Below, one piece after another: positions 8,554 to 17,442 of a DNA stretch of 48,002 nt. The notes under the pieces are model-generated. The model made no database searches, was not told the DNA's origin, and saw only the letters and a program-made list of their open reading frames with translations. The DNA lies in assembly GCA_029252405.1 (NCBI GenBank), contig JAQXBM010000024.1:1-48002 (forward strand), in the 5' to 3' direction. Every line of letters starts with the position of its first letter. The first letter of the stretch is position 1. Made by a program: the position numbers and the translations under genes. This stretch comes from Crocinitomicaceae bacterium. GTDB lineage: Bacteria > Bacteroidota > Bacteroidia > Flavobacteriales_D > Crocinitomicaceae.

Positions 8554-9312
8554 TTAGCGCTCCAGTTCAATCGAAGCATATCTTCGATATTCTTCTCCAT
8601 CGCGAAAAATCACCAATTCACCTTCAGGCGTGTCATCGGCGCCCAGCTCATTGACGTAACAAACGAACGTTCCAATTTCGTTTTTGAAAGTGTACGTATG
8701 ATTTCCACCTGAACCTTGGTATTCCAGGAATCCATTAAAAATGATCTCGACAGCAGGACGATTTGGATTTCTATTTCCTTGAATCCAGCCCACAAATCGA
8801 TAAGACATTCCTTTTGTTTGATCTATACGAATGACCCATTTTCCAACATCCATTGTAAGGATTGGCCGTTCATACTCTTGTAAGAAAACGGGGAGTGCTT
8901 CTCGATCCGCTTCGATAAGTCCGATCTCTTTGGATTTAGCGGTTTCCGTTTGATAATTAATAGCAATTAATTCTCCAGCATTGTTCAGCCAAATTTCACC
9001 CAACATCATTCTCAATCCGCGCGATCCAACGACATACCAATTGCTATCTGGATGAGAGTTGGTAATCATGTTGATTAGGCTGTCGTCGAATAAGTCGTTC
9101 TGTTCAGCCATAAAATCTTCTTTGCTTCCAATGTCAGCTAACGGATGGTCTCGTCGGAGAGGGTAAGTAATTGTTTCGCTCAACCCAATCCAATCGCGGT
9201 TTTCAACGAGAGAAATGAACGCTGATACCGCTTCTTTTTGATCGGCCGACAATTCTCTACCGTAGCCATTGAAGGAAACGAATAGCAAAATGATAAAAAA
9301 TACTTTGTTCAT
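8554..9312 (-). CDS. secreted protein of unknown function
   Basis: About 252 residues from the ATG at 9312 (an alternative ATG three codons upstream is equally possible). The first 20 residues are a Sec signal peptide (VFFIILLFVSFNGYG). The N-terminal half resembles NTF2/SnoaL-like small domains seen in Bacteroidota secreted proteins (DQKEAVSAFISLVENRDW, LNNAGELIAINYQ), and the C-terminal half has alternating strands with YTFKNEIGTFVCYV and LVIFRDGEEYRRY. The domain reading is tentative. No partner gene is obvious. Confidence 0.7.
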   Translation of the reverse strand: MNKVFFIILLFVSFNGYGRELSADQKEAVSAFISLVENRDWIGLSETITYPLRRDHPLADIGSKEDFMAEQNDLFDDSLINMITNSHPDSNWYVVGSRGLRMMLGEIWLNNAGELIAINYQTETAKSKEIGLIEADREALPVFLQEYERPILTMDVGKWVIRIDQTKGMSYRFVGWIQGNRNPNRPAVEIIFNGFLEYQGSGGNHTYTFKNEIGTFVCYVNELGADDTPEGELVIFRDGEEYRRYASIELER

Positions 9313-9599
9313 TGACAGCAAGTTTCAAATCGAGTTTTCGGATATAAATTTAGTTCCACTCAATGAAAAATACTAATTCCTAGCGGATGAATATGGTATA
9401 AGTCTCAATTTTTGAGCTAGATAGGGGGTTAGGTGCGTACCAGTTCGATATCCCAAGAAAGTGGTAAATCCTCTGGAAGCGTTTCATCATCTTTAAATTT
9501 GCTTACAAAACAGACGATTTTCAGCGTTACAATTGGCAACAAGAGATATTGTTAATCACTTGTGTGAGTTTTTATGTGAATTCAGAAAACCTCAGATAA
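9313..9599. other. intergenic region with a possible minus-strand coding remnant
   Basis: 287 bp without a recognisable gene. On the minus strand 9429-9551 is open for 40 codons with coding-like composition (a hydrophobic start, then KFKDDETLPEDLPLSWDIEL), bounded by a stop at 9552-9554 and ended by one at 9429-9431, with no start codon of ATG type. It may be a decayed gene end or chance. The rest is AT-rich and holds the upstream region of the secreted-protein gene. Confidence 0.3.
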
Positions 9600-10052
9600 T
9601 CAGCATTTATCGATCAACACCGCATTGAAATACTGTGGGTCGGTGGAAACATCTTTTGTCACCCAGTCCGGTTTTTGAAATGATTCTTCCTCAGATTCAA
9701 CCTCCAATTCAGCAAGTATGAGCCCTTCAAGTTTTCCGTGAAATTCATCCACCTCCCAGGTTTTGCCGTCGACAATTACTTCGTAACGGTGTTTGTTGAT
9801 GTATTTGTGGATGAACAAATCAATCATTTCCTCAGCTTCGTTCAAAGGAATTTCATACTCGAATTCTGATCTACTGATTCCTTCGGTCTTGCCCTTAATC
9901 GTTAGGTAACCTTTCTCTCCTTTAATGCGAACGCGCACTGTCGACTCAACACTTTTTGAGATGTATCCTTGAACAATTAAGGTTGGCTTTGGCTTGTCTA
10001 ACTTCGACCAAGCTTCTTGATCCACTAAAAATTTGTATTCAATTTCTTTCAT
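9600..10052 (-). CDS. CYTH-domain triphosphatase/adenylate-cyclase-fold protein
   Basis: A single-domain CYTH protein of 150 residues. The signature EIEYKFLV is at residues 3-10 (ExExK), followed by VRVRIKGEKGYLTIKGK and SRSEFEYEIPL, then RYEVIVDGKTWEVDEFHG, and AELEVESEEE: alternating acidic and basic residues lining the tunnel that binds metal and triphosphate. At this length it resembles the bacterial tripolyphosphatase/inorganic triphosphatase group (ClosTTM type) rather than class IV adenylate cyclases, although the exact substrate cannot be called. It is monocistronic and divergent from the next gene. Confidence 0.88.
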   Translation of the reverse strand: MKEIEYKFLVDQEAWSKLDKPKPTLIVQGYISKSVESTVRVRIKGEKGYLTIKGKTEGISRSEFEYEIPLNEAEEMIDLFIHKYINKHRYEVIVDGKTWEVDEFHGKLEGLILAELEVESEEESFQKPDWVTKDVSTDPQYFNAVLIDKC

Positions 10053-10185
10053 TCTAAGGTATCGATATAATGCCCAATCAATCTCTTATTCCATTAAGAA
10101 TAAATGCTTGCGTAAACCGTTTCATAAGCTCCAAGATAGTAAAATGAGTAATGTTTCACACGATCATTCACTATATTCGCGGCGC

Positions 10186-11079
10186 ATGAGTTTTCAATTG
10201 ATAGAACGGAAAGATTTGGATGCCCAGAAATGGGATAATCTAGTTGACCAAACCGAGGGTGTCTCCGTGTTTACGAGTTCTTTTTATTTGGATGCCGTGG
10301 CTGAGAACTGGTGCGTTGTCGTCAATGATGATTACTCAGCTGGATTGGCACTTCCGTACACGATTCGCGCAAGAAGAAAAATTCTGTACACGCCTATTTT
10401 TGCAAGCTATTTGGAAGTATTGGGTTCAGTTGATCCAAGTCTATTCAAAGAAATCATCCTCAAGAATTTCAAGACAATCGAAATTGAATTTAGACAAGAT
10501 GTGCTTGGATCGGCGAGTGACGTTTTCGTGACGCAATTCCTGAATACAGACAAGAAGCGAAAAGGGCAGGTAAATCGCATGTTGAATAAATCGAAACGGG
10601 CAGGATACGAAGTTCAATCAACAGAAAATTGGGAACCCGTTTTTGAGATTTTGTACACCCAACTCAATGGAAAATTCACAGGAATGACAGATGTTTCACT
10701 TCAACGATTGAAACAAGCCTATTCGAACGCGCAAGAAGCTGGATTGCTCCGCACTTTTGAAATCGTGGGAGAAGAAACTTGCCTAGGAGGAGTTATTTGT
10801 ATTGAGAAGAACGGACAATTGCTTTATTCGAAAGGCGCATGTTCGGTCGAAGTTCGCGATCAAGGTGGAATGTACGCTGCAATGGATGCCGCGATCAGTT
10901 ACGCAAACGCAAACGAACTGACTTTCGATTTTGGTGGTTCCAGAGTAGAAGGCGTTCGCAGATTCAATCATGCCTTCGGAGGTGAAGATTTAGAATATTT
11001 CAGCTATCGAATTGACAAAAGTCCTCGCTGGTTCCGCTGGGTGAGACGCTTGAAAAAAAGATGGGGCAAAAAGTCCTAG
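10186..11079 (+). CDS. GNAT/FemAB-fold acyltransferase-like protein
   Basis: A 297-residue protein from the ATG at 10186; the frame is open back to 10033 but the extra residues are Ser/Arg-rich and overlap the CYTH gene. It opens FQLIERKDLDAQKWDNLVD, a typical opening of FemAB-like proteins, and the C-terminal half (VGEETCLGGVICIEKNGQL, ACSVEVRDQGGMYAAMDAAI, FDFGGSRVEGVRRFNHAFG) fits the second GNAT lobe. The family can add amino acids or acyl groups to wall or glycan precursors; here it directly precedes a nucleotide-sugar dehydratase with 40 bp between, so an envelope role is plausible. No catalytic residue can be confirmed. Confidence 0.72.
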   Translation: MSFQLIERKDLDAQKWDNLVDQTEGVSVFTSSFYLDAVAENWCVVVNDDYSAGLALPYTIRARRKILYTPIFASYLEVLGSVDPSLFKEIILKNFKTIEIEFRQDVLGSASDVFVTQFLNTDKKRKGQVNRMLNKSKRAGYEVQSTENWEPVFEILYTQLNGKFTGMTDVSLQRLKQAYSNAQEAGLLRTFEIVGEETCLGGVICIEKNGQLLYSKGACSVEVRDQGGMYAAMDAAISYANANELTFDFGGSRVEGVRRFNHAFGGEDLEYFSYRIDKSPRWFRWVRRLKKRWGKKS

Positions 11080-11108
11080 TCAAGTAAAACTGGCATAGTT
11101 CATTTTAG

Positions 11109-11116
11109 TACATTTG
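11109..11116 (+). promoter_or_regulatory. Bacteroidota -7 promoter element TACATTTG
   Basis: TACATTTG matches the Bacteroidota -7 consensus TAnnTTTG exactly and ends 3 bp before the ATG at 11120. With the usual 5-7 bp to the transcription start, the message would begin at or inside the start codon, that is, a leaderless or near-leaderless transcript. No convincing -33 TTG is visible at the expected spacing, so this is a candidate only. Confidence 0.45.
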
Positions 11117-11119
11117 TTC

Positions 11120-13000
11120 ATGCTTCTCCCAAAGTCAAATACTCCGCGTTGGATTGTGATGGCGATCGATTTATTTCTTTCGGCTATTGCGCTTTTCTTC
11201 GCCTATTTGATTCGCTTTGATTTAAAAGCAAATGAGGAAGTAATCGCAGAAGAGTGGGCGATCTTGTCCAAGTCGATTATCGTTTACTTCGCGATTAAAT
11301 TCCTCGTGTTTTACGCATTCAGGATTCACAAAGGCTTGGTTCGACACACGTCAACGGAAGATTTACGAAGAATTTTTCTCGCGTCAGTAACGAGTTCTGT
11401 AATCTTTTTCGTCCTCGGATTGATTCGTTTCCATTACGTGGATGAATATTATTTGCTTCCGACGTCAGTCTTGATGATTGAGTTTCTAGCCTCGTTCATG
11501 CTACTTCTCGGCTTCCGATTCTTCATCAAGTTGCTCTACTTAGAATCAATCAAGGGAAAGAATGTCGAAGACCGAGTGTTGATTTATGGAGCTGGAATCT
11601 CTGGCTCGATTACGAAAAGAACAATTGAAAAAAGTGCTCGAAGTGCCGAAAAAATTGTCGGTTTTTTAGACGATAGTAAAAAGCTCTCAGGGAACCGTTT
11701 AGAGGGGGGCACGATTTTCCACACATCGAAATTGGAGCAGATTATTCAGCGTGAAAAAGTATCGCGTTTGATTATTGCGATCCAAAATCCAGATGAAAAC
11801 AACCGGAAGCATGTTGTTGAGACCTGTCTGAAGCACAACGTTTCTGTGCAAAAGGTTCCAAGTACAAAGAGTTGGATCAACGGTGAATTCACAACAAAAC
11901 AGATTGCGAAAATCAAGATTGATGATTTGCTTGGAAGAAAGCCGATTCGCTTGGGTGAGGAAAAGATCAAAGGTGAATTGAGTAACCAGATTATTCTGAT
12001 TTCAGGAGCTGCAGGATCGATTGGAAGTGGATTGGTTCGACAGATTGCTCCTTATCAACCTAAAAAAATCGTGTTGCTGGATCAGGCGGAATCGCCACTG
12101 TACGATTTACAGAACGAATTGAAGTCTGATTTTCCAGAACTGAAGTTTGATGTCGTTATTGGAGACATCCGCAGCCGCGATCGAATGAAGAACCTCTTCG
12201 AGACCTTCAAACCTCGATTTGTCTTTCATGCTGCAGCATACAAACACGTTCCCTTAATGGAGAACAATCCATCCGAAGCGGTTTTGACGAATGTGCTTGG
12301 AACGAGAAACCTAGTGGATCTTGCTTTGGAAAATGAAGTGTACAAATTCGTCATGATTTCAACAGATAAAGCGGTGAACCCAACAAACGTGATGGGAGCT
12401 TCGAAGCGAATTGCTGAAATCTATGCCCAAGCGAAGAATGCGGAAAACACAACGAAATTCATTACCACACGATTTGGAAACGTACTTGGTTCGAACGGTT
12501 CAGTGATTCCATTATTCCAGCGACAAATCGCGAATGGCGGTCCGCTGACTGTAACGGATGAGCGCGTAACGCGTTTCTTTATGACAATACCTGAAGCTTG
12601 CCAATTGGTACTTGAAGCAGGTGTTATGGGAGACGGTGGAGAGATTTTTGTCTTTGATATGGGTGAATCCGTGAAGATCATAGACCTTGCGAAGAAAATG
12701 ATCAAACTGAGTGGGCTTGAGCTTGGAAAAGACATCGAGATTAAAGTAACAGGATTGCGTCCTGGAGAAAAACTCTACGAAGAATTGTTAGCAAAGGAGG
12801 AGAATACCTTAGCAACACATCACCCGCAAATATTAAAAGCGAAGGTGCGGGTATCTGAAGGAAATCAGATAGATAGCGTGCATCAACTCATTCAATTATT
12901 CGAAACGCAAGATAATATGATCATCGTGCGAAAGATGAAGGAAATCGTTCCTGAGTTCATTAGCAATAATTCGGATTTTGAACAACTAGACAAAAAATGA
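11120..13000 (+). CDS. membrane-bound nucleotide-sugar 4,6-dehydratase (WbpM/FlaA1-PglF type)
   Basis: A 626-residue CapD-family enzyme. Four transmembrane helices occupy roughly residues 10-140, then a Rossmann-like domain (VLIYGAGISGS), then the extended SDR catalytic domain with NAD-binding GAAGSIG at 296-302. The catalytic triad appears as Ser414 (STDKAV), Met425 and Lys429 (NVMGASK), the S-M-K variant typical of WbpM-like large dehydratases rather than S-Y-K. Such enzymes convert UDP-GlcNAc to a 4-keto-6-deoxy sugar for surface polysaccharide or glycan synthesis on the inner membrane's cytosolic side. The start is the ATG at 11120, not the TTG two codons earlier. The thioesterase gene follows with an ATGA overlap. 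Confidence 0.9.
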   Translation: MLLPKSNTPRWIVMAIDLFLSAIALFFAYLIRFDLKANEEVIAEEWAILSKSIIVYFAIKFLVFYAFRIHKGLVRHTSTEDLRRIFLASVTSSVIFFVLGLIRFHYVDEYYLLPTSVLMIEFLASFMLLLGFRFFIKLLYLESIKGKNVEDRVLIYGAGISGSITKRTIEKSARSAEKIVGFLDDSKKLSGNRLEGGTIFHTSKLEQIIQREKVSRLIIAIQNPDENNRKHVVETCLKHNVSVQKVPSTKSWINGEFTTKQIAKIKIDDLLGRKPIRLGEEKIKGELSNQIILISGAAGSIGSGLVRQIAPYQPKKIVLLDQAESPLYDLQNELKSDFPELKFDVVIGDIRSRDRMKNLFETFKPRFVFHAAAYKHVPLMENNPSEAVLTNVLGTRNLVDLALENEVYKFVMISTDKAVNPTNVMGASKRIAEIYAQAKNAENTTKFITTRFGNVLGSNGSVIPLFQRQIANGGPLTVTDERVTRFFMTIPEACQLVLEAGVMGDGGEIFVFDMGESVKIIDLAKKMIKLSGLELGKDIEIKVTGLRPGEKLYEELLAKEENTLATHHPQILKAKVRVSEGNQIDSVHQLIQLFETQDNMIIVRKMKEIVPEFISNNSDFEQLDKK

Positions 13001-13419
13001 TTGAACCTTTTAAAGTACACGTTAGATTTTCTGATTTAGACGTCCTTGGGCACGTGAACAACAGTGTTTATTTGACTTACTTCGAATCTGCGAGGGTATA
13101 TTATTTCAAACACCTCCTTGGAACAGATTGGGATTGGGCGAGCGATAGCGTCGTTTTGGTGAAAAATGAAGTAGAGTACATGCGTCCGATATTGTTGCAC
13201 GATGTTCCGGAGATTGAAGTGTATACGAAGCATGTAGGATCAAAAAGTTTCACCTTCGGATACAACGTTCGCGTAAATGACGTTTTATATTCAACAGGTG
13301 CTTCAACGCTTGTAGCGTATGATGTTCCAACACAAAGCACGGTTCCAATTAAGGCGAGTATGCTCGAGGTTTTGGAGAAATTGGCTCCACCGCAGCCAGA
13401 TGCGGTAAAAAAAGATTAG
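12997..13419 (+). CDS. YbgC/FcbC-type acyl-CoA thioesterase
   Basis: A 140-residue hotdog-fold protein. The 4HBT signature VRFSDLDVLGHVNNSVYLTYFESAR near the N-terminus holds the catalytic Asp15 and His19; the remaining strands (VKNEVEYMRPILLHD, VGSKSFTFGYNV) are complete. It hydrolyses small acyl-CoAs in the cytosol; YbgC homologues are tied to envelope assembly (tol-pal), but that context is absent here. Its ATG at 12997 overlaps the dehydratase stop by four bases, so the two are translationally coupled; why a thioesterase is coupled to a sugar dehydratase is unclear. Confidence 0.88.
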   Translation: MIEPFKVHVRFSDLDVLGHVNNSVYLTYFESARVYYFKHLLGTDWDWASDSVVLVKNEVEYMRPILLHDVPEIEVYTKHVGSKSFTFGYNVRVNDVLYSTGASTLVAYDVPTQSTVPIKASMLEVLEKLAPPQPDAVKKD

Positions 13420-13481
13420 GTTGATTCTCAAAAATGGATCGACATTTGTATTCTTGGTAGTATTAAGTTAAAATCAAAGAC

Positions 13482-14522
13482 ATGAAAGGAATTGCTTTAC
13501 TCGCGTTTGGATTGCTCACTTTTGGAGCTTTCGCTCAGGGAGACTTGAATATCAATAGGGATCGAAAGTGCTACGAAAATTATGATGCCAACGGGAAATT
13601 GATTCCAAAATCACAGCAGGTCTATGCCGAATGGGAGTGCGGTAAATTGGCTGGAGTAGTTGATTGCAACGAAAAGCTCGAATATGACCAAGATGCCGAT
13701 ATGGTTTATTCAGGAAACTATGGAAAGCCTTTCACTGGACGATGTGAGACATGTCATGAAAATGGAACCTTGGAGCGAAGAATCACCTTCGTGAACGGAA
13801 AACAAAATGGAATTGACACGAGTTATTACTCCAACGGTTGCATTCAATCGATTCAAAGTACAATCATGGGAGAGCAAAACGGTCAATGGCTCTTGTACTA
13901 CGATAGCACCTACCAATTGATGTGGGAGATGAATTATCAAGCTGGAGAAAAGCACGGTAAACACATCTTTTTCAAGAAAGAAGGAGATACCACGAAATGG
14001 GAAAACTACAACATGGGTCGTTTGCACGGAACAAAAAGAAGCTACCACCCAGAATCAAAGATTAAGCGTGAGGTCGACTATTCGAATGGAGTAATGGACG
14101 GCTATTTCAAAGAGTACAACCCAGAAGGCATTATCACGCTTGAGATCATTTACAAAGAAGGAAAGAAAAACGAGGAAGCGAAATATTTCTTTGACGATGG
14201 GACACTTCTCAAGACAGAGAACTGGAACATGGATGTGAAGAATGGTGAATTTAAAACTTTCTTCTACCAAGGGAATATTCAAACTGAAGAAAAATACAAG
14301 AAAGGCGTTAAAATCGGCTGGTTCAAAGAGTATTATCCCGATACACGTGTGAAGCAAAAAATCTTATACGACAAAAAAGGAGTTCGCATCGAAGAGCACC
14401 GTTACGATGAGCAAGGGCGGGAAACGTATGCATTCGGGAAGCCTGAGCAAGGTGGAAACGAGGATGATGAGATTCCTGAAACTGGAAAAAAGAAAAAGAA
14501 ACGTAAAAAGAAGAAGGAGTAA
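13482..14522 (+). CDS. secreted MORN-like repeat protein with Lys-rich tail
   Basis: A 346-residue protein with a Sec signal (LLAFGLLTFGAFAQG). A CETCHENG stretch (about residues 90-97) precedes tandem beta-hairpin units of about 22 residues with 'xxYYxNGxx' or 'EYxPEGxx' cores (YYSNGC, YHPESK, FKEYNPEG, YFFDDGTL, KEYYPDTR), the MORN-variant repeat of the YwqK-type 'antitoxin' family. The C-terminus is a run of Lys/Arg (about 12 of the last 15 residues). In Bacteroidota these are envelope or surface proteins rather than antitoxins; function is unknown. No toxin gene adjoins. Confidence 0.75.
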   Translation: MKGIALLAFGLLTFGAFAQGDLNINRDRKCYENYDANGKLIPKSQQVYAEWECGKLAGVVDCNEKLEYDQDADMVYSGNYGKPFTGRCETCHENGTLERRITFVNGKQNGIDTSYYSNGCIQSIQSTIMGEQNGQWLLYYDSTYQLMWEMNYQAGEKHGKHIFFKKEGDTTKWENYNMGRLHGTKRSYHPESKIKREVDYSNGVMDGYFKEYNPEGIITLEIIYKEGKKNEEAKYFFDDGTLLKTENWNMDVKNGEFKTFFYQGNIQTEEKYKKGVKIGWFKEYYPDTRVKQKILYDKKGVRIEEHRYDEQGRETYAFGKPEQGGNEDDEIPETGKKKKKRKKKKE

Positions 14523-14589
14523 GGTTGTCTGAACTGAGCTTTTATTGGTAGCCTTTTTCCAGAGCGAGGAACAGTTTGAGGGCGGGGGC

Positions 14590-14678
14590 AACAACACTCA
14601 CACTAACACACTCCAGACTCACCCTGCTAAATACACTTACACTTTCGCACTCTAAGCTCACCCTCCACACTCACCCTT
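14590..14678. repeat. short interspersed ACTCACCCT repeats
   Basis: Between two convergent genes lies an A/C-rich stretch with ACTCACCCT at 14617-14625 and 14669-14677, a GCTCACCCT at 14657-14664, and related ACACTC/CACTAACAC words. The same nonamer forms a denser array at 29341-29392 and appears inverted in the 3' end of the TruC gene. No reading frame is supported. Confidence 0.55.
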
Positions 14679-15443
14679 TTAAATGTATCCTGCCGCTGAG
14701 TACGCAAGATATCCGACCATTTCCTTGAATAGTTTGTTCCAATAACTGAAATTGTCCATGTTCGGAATAATGTATTGATCCCAGTGGTAGCTTCCCGTTT
14801 GGTTTGAGATTAAGTCCGTCGAAAACGGAGTACAGTTCAAGCCTTCCTTTTTGAAACATGCCAGCGAACGACGCATATGTGTTCCTGAAGTTACTAAGAG
14901 ATACGTTTTTAGCTCCTTGTGGTCTTTTAAAATTTTTGCAGTCTCCATGGCATTTTCATGCGTGTTTTTGGAAATGTCTTCGGTTAAAATGTCTTCAGGT
15001 GGAAATCCCCATTTCACGAGAATTGATTTCATTTGTTTCGCTTCGTGCAATCCACGATCAGTGATGTAACCCGAATCTCCTGAAATCAAAATCTTCTTTA
15101 CTTTTCCCGTTCGGTAGAGCGTAATGGCTTGAAAAATGCGGTCCGCCTGACGATAAATTGTTAGCTCATCCAGATCATTGTTGTAATCAGACATACCTCC
15201 CAATACAATAGCAACGTCGTGTTGCTTAACCTTCGAGATTTTCGTTCCCGGGACTTCCCAAGCACGGCAAAAAGAAGAAAGAATCACTGAATTCGAGAAG
15301 AAAAAGAACATGGTCACGGCTGTCCATTTCATGCGTTTCTTCCAAAGTTCGTTTTTCAAAAAGAGTGCTCCCAGAATCGCAAGACCTAACCAAAAAATGG
15401 GGGTAATCAAAAACAAAAGAGCTTTGGATAGGATGAAAAACAT
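14679..15443 (-). CDS. YdcF/ElyC-family (DUF218) membrane-anchored protein
   Basis: A 254-residue protein with two N-terminal membrane helices (residues 4-30 and 40-60), then the DUF218 domain: VAIVLGG, LISGDSGY, THENAMETAKIL and LVTSGTHMRRS match the family's conserved blocks in order. ElyC/SanA-type members work in envelope biogenesis (for instance lipid carrier or peptidoglycan metabolism at low temperature), but biochemical activity is not established. The downstream flank is the ACTCACCCT repeat region. Confidence 0.88.
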   Translation of the reverse strand: MFFILSKALLFLITPIFWLGLAILGALFLKNELWKKRMKWTAVTMFFFFSNSVILSSFCRAWEVPGTKISKVKQHDVAIVLGGMSDYNNDLDELTIYRQADRIFQAITLYRTGKVKKILISGDSGYITDRGLHEAKQMKSILVKWGFPPEDILTEDISKNTHENAMETAKILKDHKELKTYLLVTSGTHMRRSLACFKKEGLNCTPFSTDLISNQTGSYHWDQYIIPNMDNFSYWNKLFKEMVGYLAYSAAGYI

Positions 15444-15515
15444 TTGATAAAATTAATTGAATTGTCCTTGGTCACTTAAAAACATGGATTATTTTTGACC
15501 AAAAAAAATAGAAGT

Positions 15516-16346
15516 ATGTCTAAGATAGAAGGTTGGTTAGGTTTGGAAACAGGTAAACTGGCAGATTTTTTGTGGAATTTGGGAGCTAAAATTGCAATTG
15601 CCACAATTGTCCTCATTATTGGTTTTTGGTTGGCGAAAGCTGCGTCGAAAGCAACAAAAAAGGTACTCCTGAAACGCGATACTGATGAAAGTTTAATCTC
15701 ATTCCTAACGAGCCTTGTTGGAATGTTGATAAAGACCTTAGCTGTTATTACAGCCGTAACGCAAATGGGCGTTGAAATGACCTCATTCGCTGTGATTCTT
15801 GGAGCTGCTGGTTTAGCAATTGGTATGGCTTTCTCAGGAACGCTTTCAAATTTTGCTGGTGGAGTGATGATCTTATTGTTCAAGCCATACAAAATTGGGG
15901 ACCTTGTTTCAATTCAAGGCGAGACGGGTACTGTAAGCGAAATCTTAATTTTTAACACCATCCTGAAAACACCAGATAATCAAACGATTATCGTTGCAAA
16001 TGGCGCAGCGGCAAACGGAAATATCACGAATTTCACCAAAGACTCACCAATTAGAACCGTAAACTGGACTTTTGGAATAGCTTACGGAGATGACCTCAAA
16101 GTAGCGAGAGAATTAATTCACAAGTTCTACGATGAAGACAAACGAATTCTTGCAGATGAAGAAAGAGTGGTAGTTTTGGGTGAACTTGGAGATTCATCTG
16201 TAAACCTAGCTTGTCGTGTTTGGGTGAAGAATGAAGATTATTTCGGAGTGTTATTTGATATGAACGAACGCGTTTACACTGAATTTGGTGATGCAGGTCT
16301 TTCGATTCCATTCCCACAAATGGACGTACACGTCCAAAAAGACTAA
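15516..16346 (+). CDS. small-conductance mechanosensitive channel (MscS)
   Basis: A 276-residue MscS of minimal form. Three N-terminal helices precede the pore-lining TM3 with GAAGLAIGMAFSGTLSNFAGG, then the beta domain (LVSIQGETGTVSEI) and the C-terminal alpha/beta domain. It opens on membrane tension to release solutes. The ATG at 15516 is chosen over an in-frame TTG at 15495 because the first residues after it are the usual MscS amphipathic start. The thioesterase gene follows with only 2 bp. Confidence 0.93.
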   Translation: MSKIEGWLGLETGKLADFLWNLGAKIAIATIVLIIGFWLAKAASKATKKVLLKRDTDESLISFLTSLVGMLIKTLAVITAVTQMGVEMTSFAVILGAAGLAIGMAFSGTLSNFAGGVMILLFKPYKIGDLVSIQGETGTVSEILIFNTILKTPDNQTIIVANGAAANGNITNFTKDSPIRTVNWTFGIAYGDDLKVARELIHKFYDEDKRILADEERVVVLGELGDSSVNLACRVWVKNEDYFGVLFDMNERVYTEFGDAGLSIPFPQMDVHVQKD

Positions 16347-16348
16347 TT

Positions 16349-16783
16349 GTGCACGATCTTATAGAGCACCCGATTGTAAAAGCGTACATCGCTCACAATC
16401 ATTTTGGTGCCATGTTGGACATGGAGTTCAAGCTCTCTGATCCTGGGGAGATTGTTTACCACATGGATATTCAAGAAAAGCATTTGGCTACTCCCCGCGC
16501 TGCCCACGGTGGCGCGGTGAGCGCTTTTATGGATGCTACAATGGGGGTGTGTGCACTTTCACAAGTTGTAAAAGAGAATAAAGTCGTCTCAACAATTGAG
16601 ATGAAAATTTCATTTGTTAGTCCGGCCTTAATTGGGAAAAAATTAATCGGAACGGCAAAAACGATCAAAAAAGGAAAACGTATCGTATTCATTGAGGGTG
16701 AAATCCATAATGATGCAGGAGATTTAATCGCAATGGGATCAGGTACATTTAATGTGTATCCCGCAGAAAAAGCCGGATTTTGA
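16349..16783 (+). CDS. PaaI-type hotdog thioesterase
   Basis: A 144-residue hotdog-fold protein with the PaaI signature AAHGGAVSAFMDATMG (about residues 51-66) and the usual strands TIEMKISFVSPALIGKK and RIVFIEGEIHND. It hydrolyses acyl- or aryl-CoA thioesters. The start is taken as the GTG at 16349, 2 bp after the MscS stop; the next Met (residue 22) would cut into the first helix. Its stop overlaps the start of the next gene, so MscS, thioesterase and membrane protein form a coupled operon. Confidence 0.85.
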   Translation: MHDLIEHPIVKAYIAHNHFGAMLDMEFKLSDPGEIVYHMDIQEKHLATPRAAHGGAVSAFMDATMGVCALSQVVKENKVVSTIEMKISFVSPALIGKKLIGTAKTIKKGKRIVFIEGEIHNDAGDLIAMGSGTFNVYPAEKAGF

Positions 16784-17442
16784 GACCTGAGATTAAGGAA
16801 AACATAAAACTAGCAGGAAGCATCACCCTAAAGTCTATGGGCAAATGGGCACTTATCGTATCCTTGGGTTCTTTCATGACATTGTTGACGTTTCTAATTG
16901 CTTTCTTTTGGAACATAGATATCGCCTTCGGTGAGGATGATAAGTTTTCCGCCTACTTTTTCGGACTTCTAAATGAAAATATTCCCGCGCTAATTCTGGT
17001 TTTTGGATCACCAATATTTGGAATTGGATATATTCTTTTCGCGAACAAAGTTTCAATTCAAAACATCATTTATCTCTTTTTCAAAAGTAAAGCGGGAGAT
17101 TATCTTGTGTCCGTTCTGGTTCGAGCATTGGAGAAGATTACCCAAAATAAGGGTTGGCACTCTGACTTAATCAACAAAGCTATTTTAAAAGCAAAGGTTC
17201 TACATGAAGTTCAACAAGACCCAAACACTTCAGGTCTTCAAAAACGTGTGATCAAATACGGCTTCAAGAAGATCAGCATGGAGGATGTAGATTTTCAAGA
17301 TCCAGAATTGAATCTTCCAATTGAGCTAAGCGAGAAGTTCAGGAATTACTTTGCTGAGTTAACACGCCCTTCCTTATTTCCTTTTTGGATAGTACTACTG
17401 ATTCAATTTGTCCTACTAATAGTGTCACTTTTCATGAGGTGA
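16780..17442 (+). CDS. integral membrane protein of unknown function
   Basis: A 220-residue protein with three hydrophobic segments: about residues 22-44, 64-90 and 200-219. The hydrophilic middle (about 95-195) is rich in charged residues and looks cytosolic and helical. The start is a TTG at 16780 overlapping the preceding TGA; no ATG exists before residue 20, so the TTG is the best reading. I do not recognise the family. It ends 1 bp before the stop of the convergent lipoprotein. Confidence 0.65.
   Translation: MRPEIKENIKLAGSITLKSMGKWALIVSLGSFMTLLTFLIAFFWNIDIAFGEDDKFSAYFFGLLNENIPALILVFGSPIFGIGYILFANKVSIQNIIYLFFKSKAGDYLVSVLVRALEKITQNKGWHSDLINKAILKAKVLHEVQQDPNTSGLQKRVIKYGFKKISMEDVDFQDPELNLPIELSEKFRNYFAELTRPSLFPFWIVLLIQFVLLIVSLFMR

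Noticed and set aside
13482-14522. YwqK-type 'antitoxin' label for the MORN-like protein
   Set aside because: The protein has a signal peptide and no toxin gene next to it, so a toxin-antitoxin system is not supported.
15476-15892. 138-codon minus-strand frame over the MscS gene
   Set aside because: It is the mirror of a well-supported MscS coding region and has no family resemblance.
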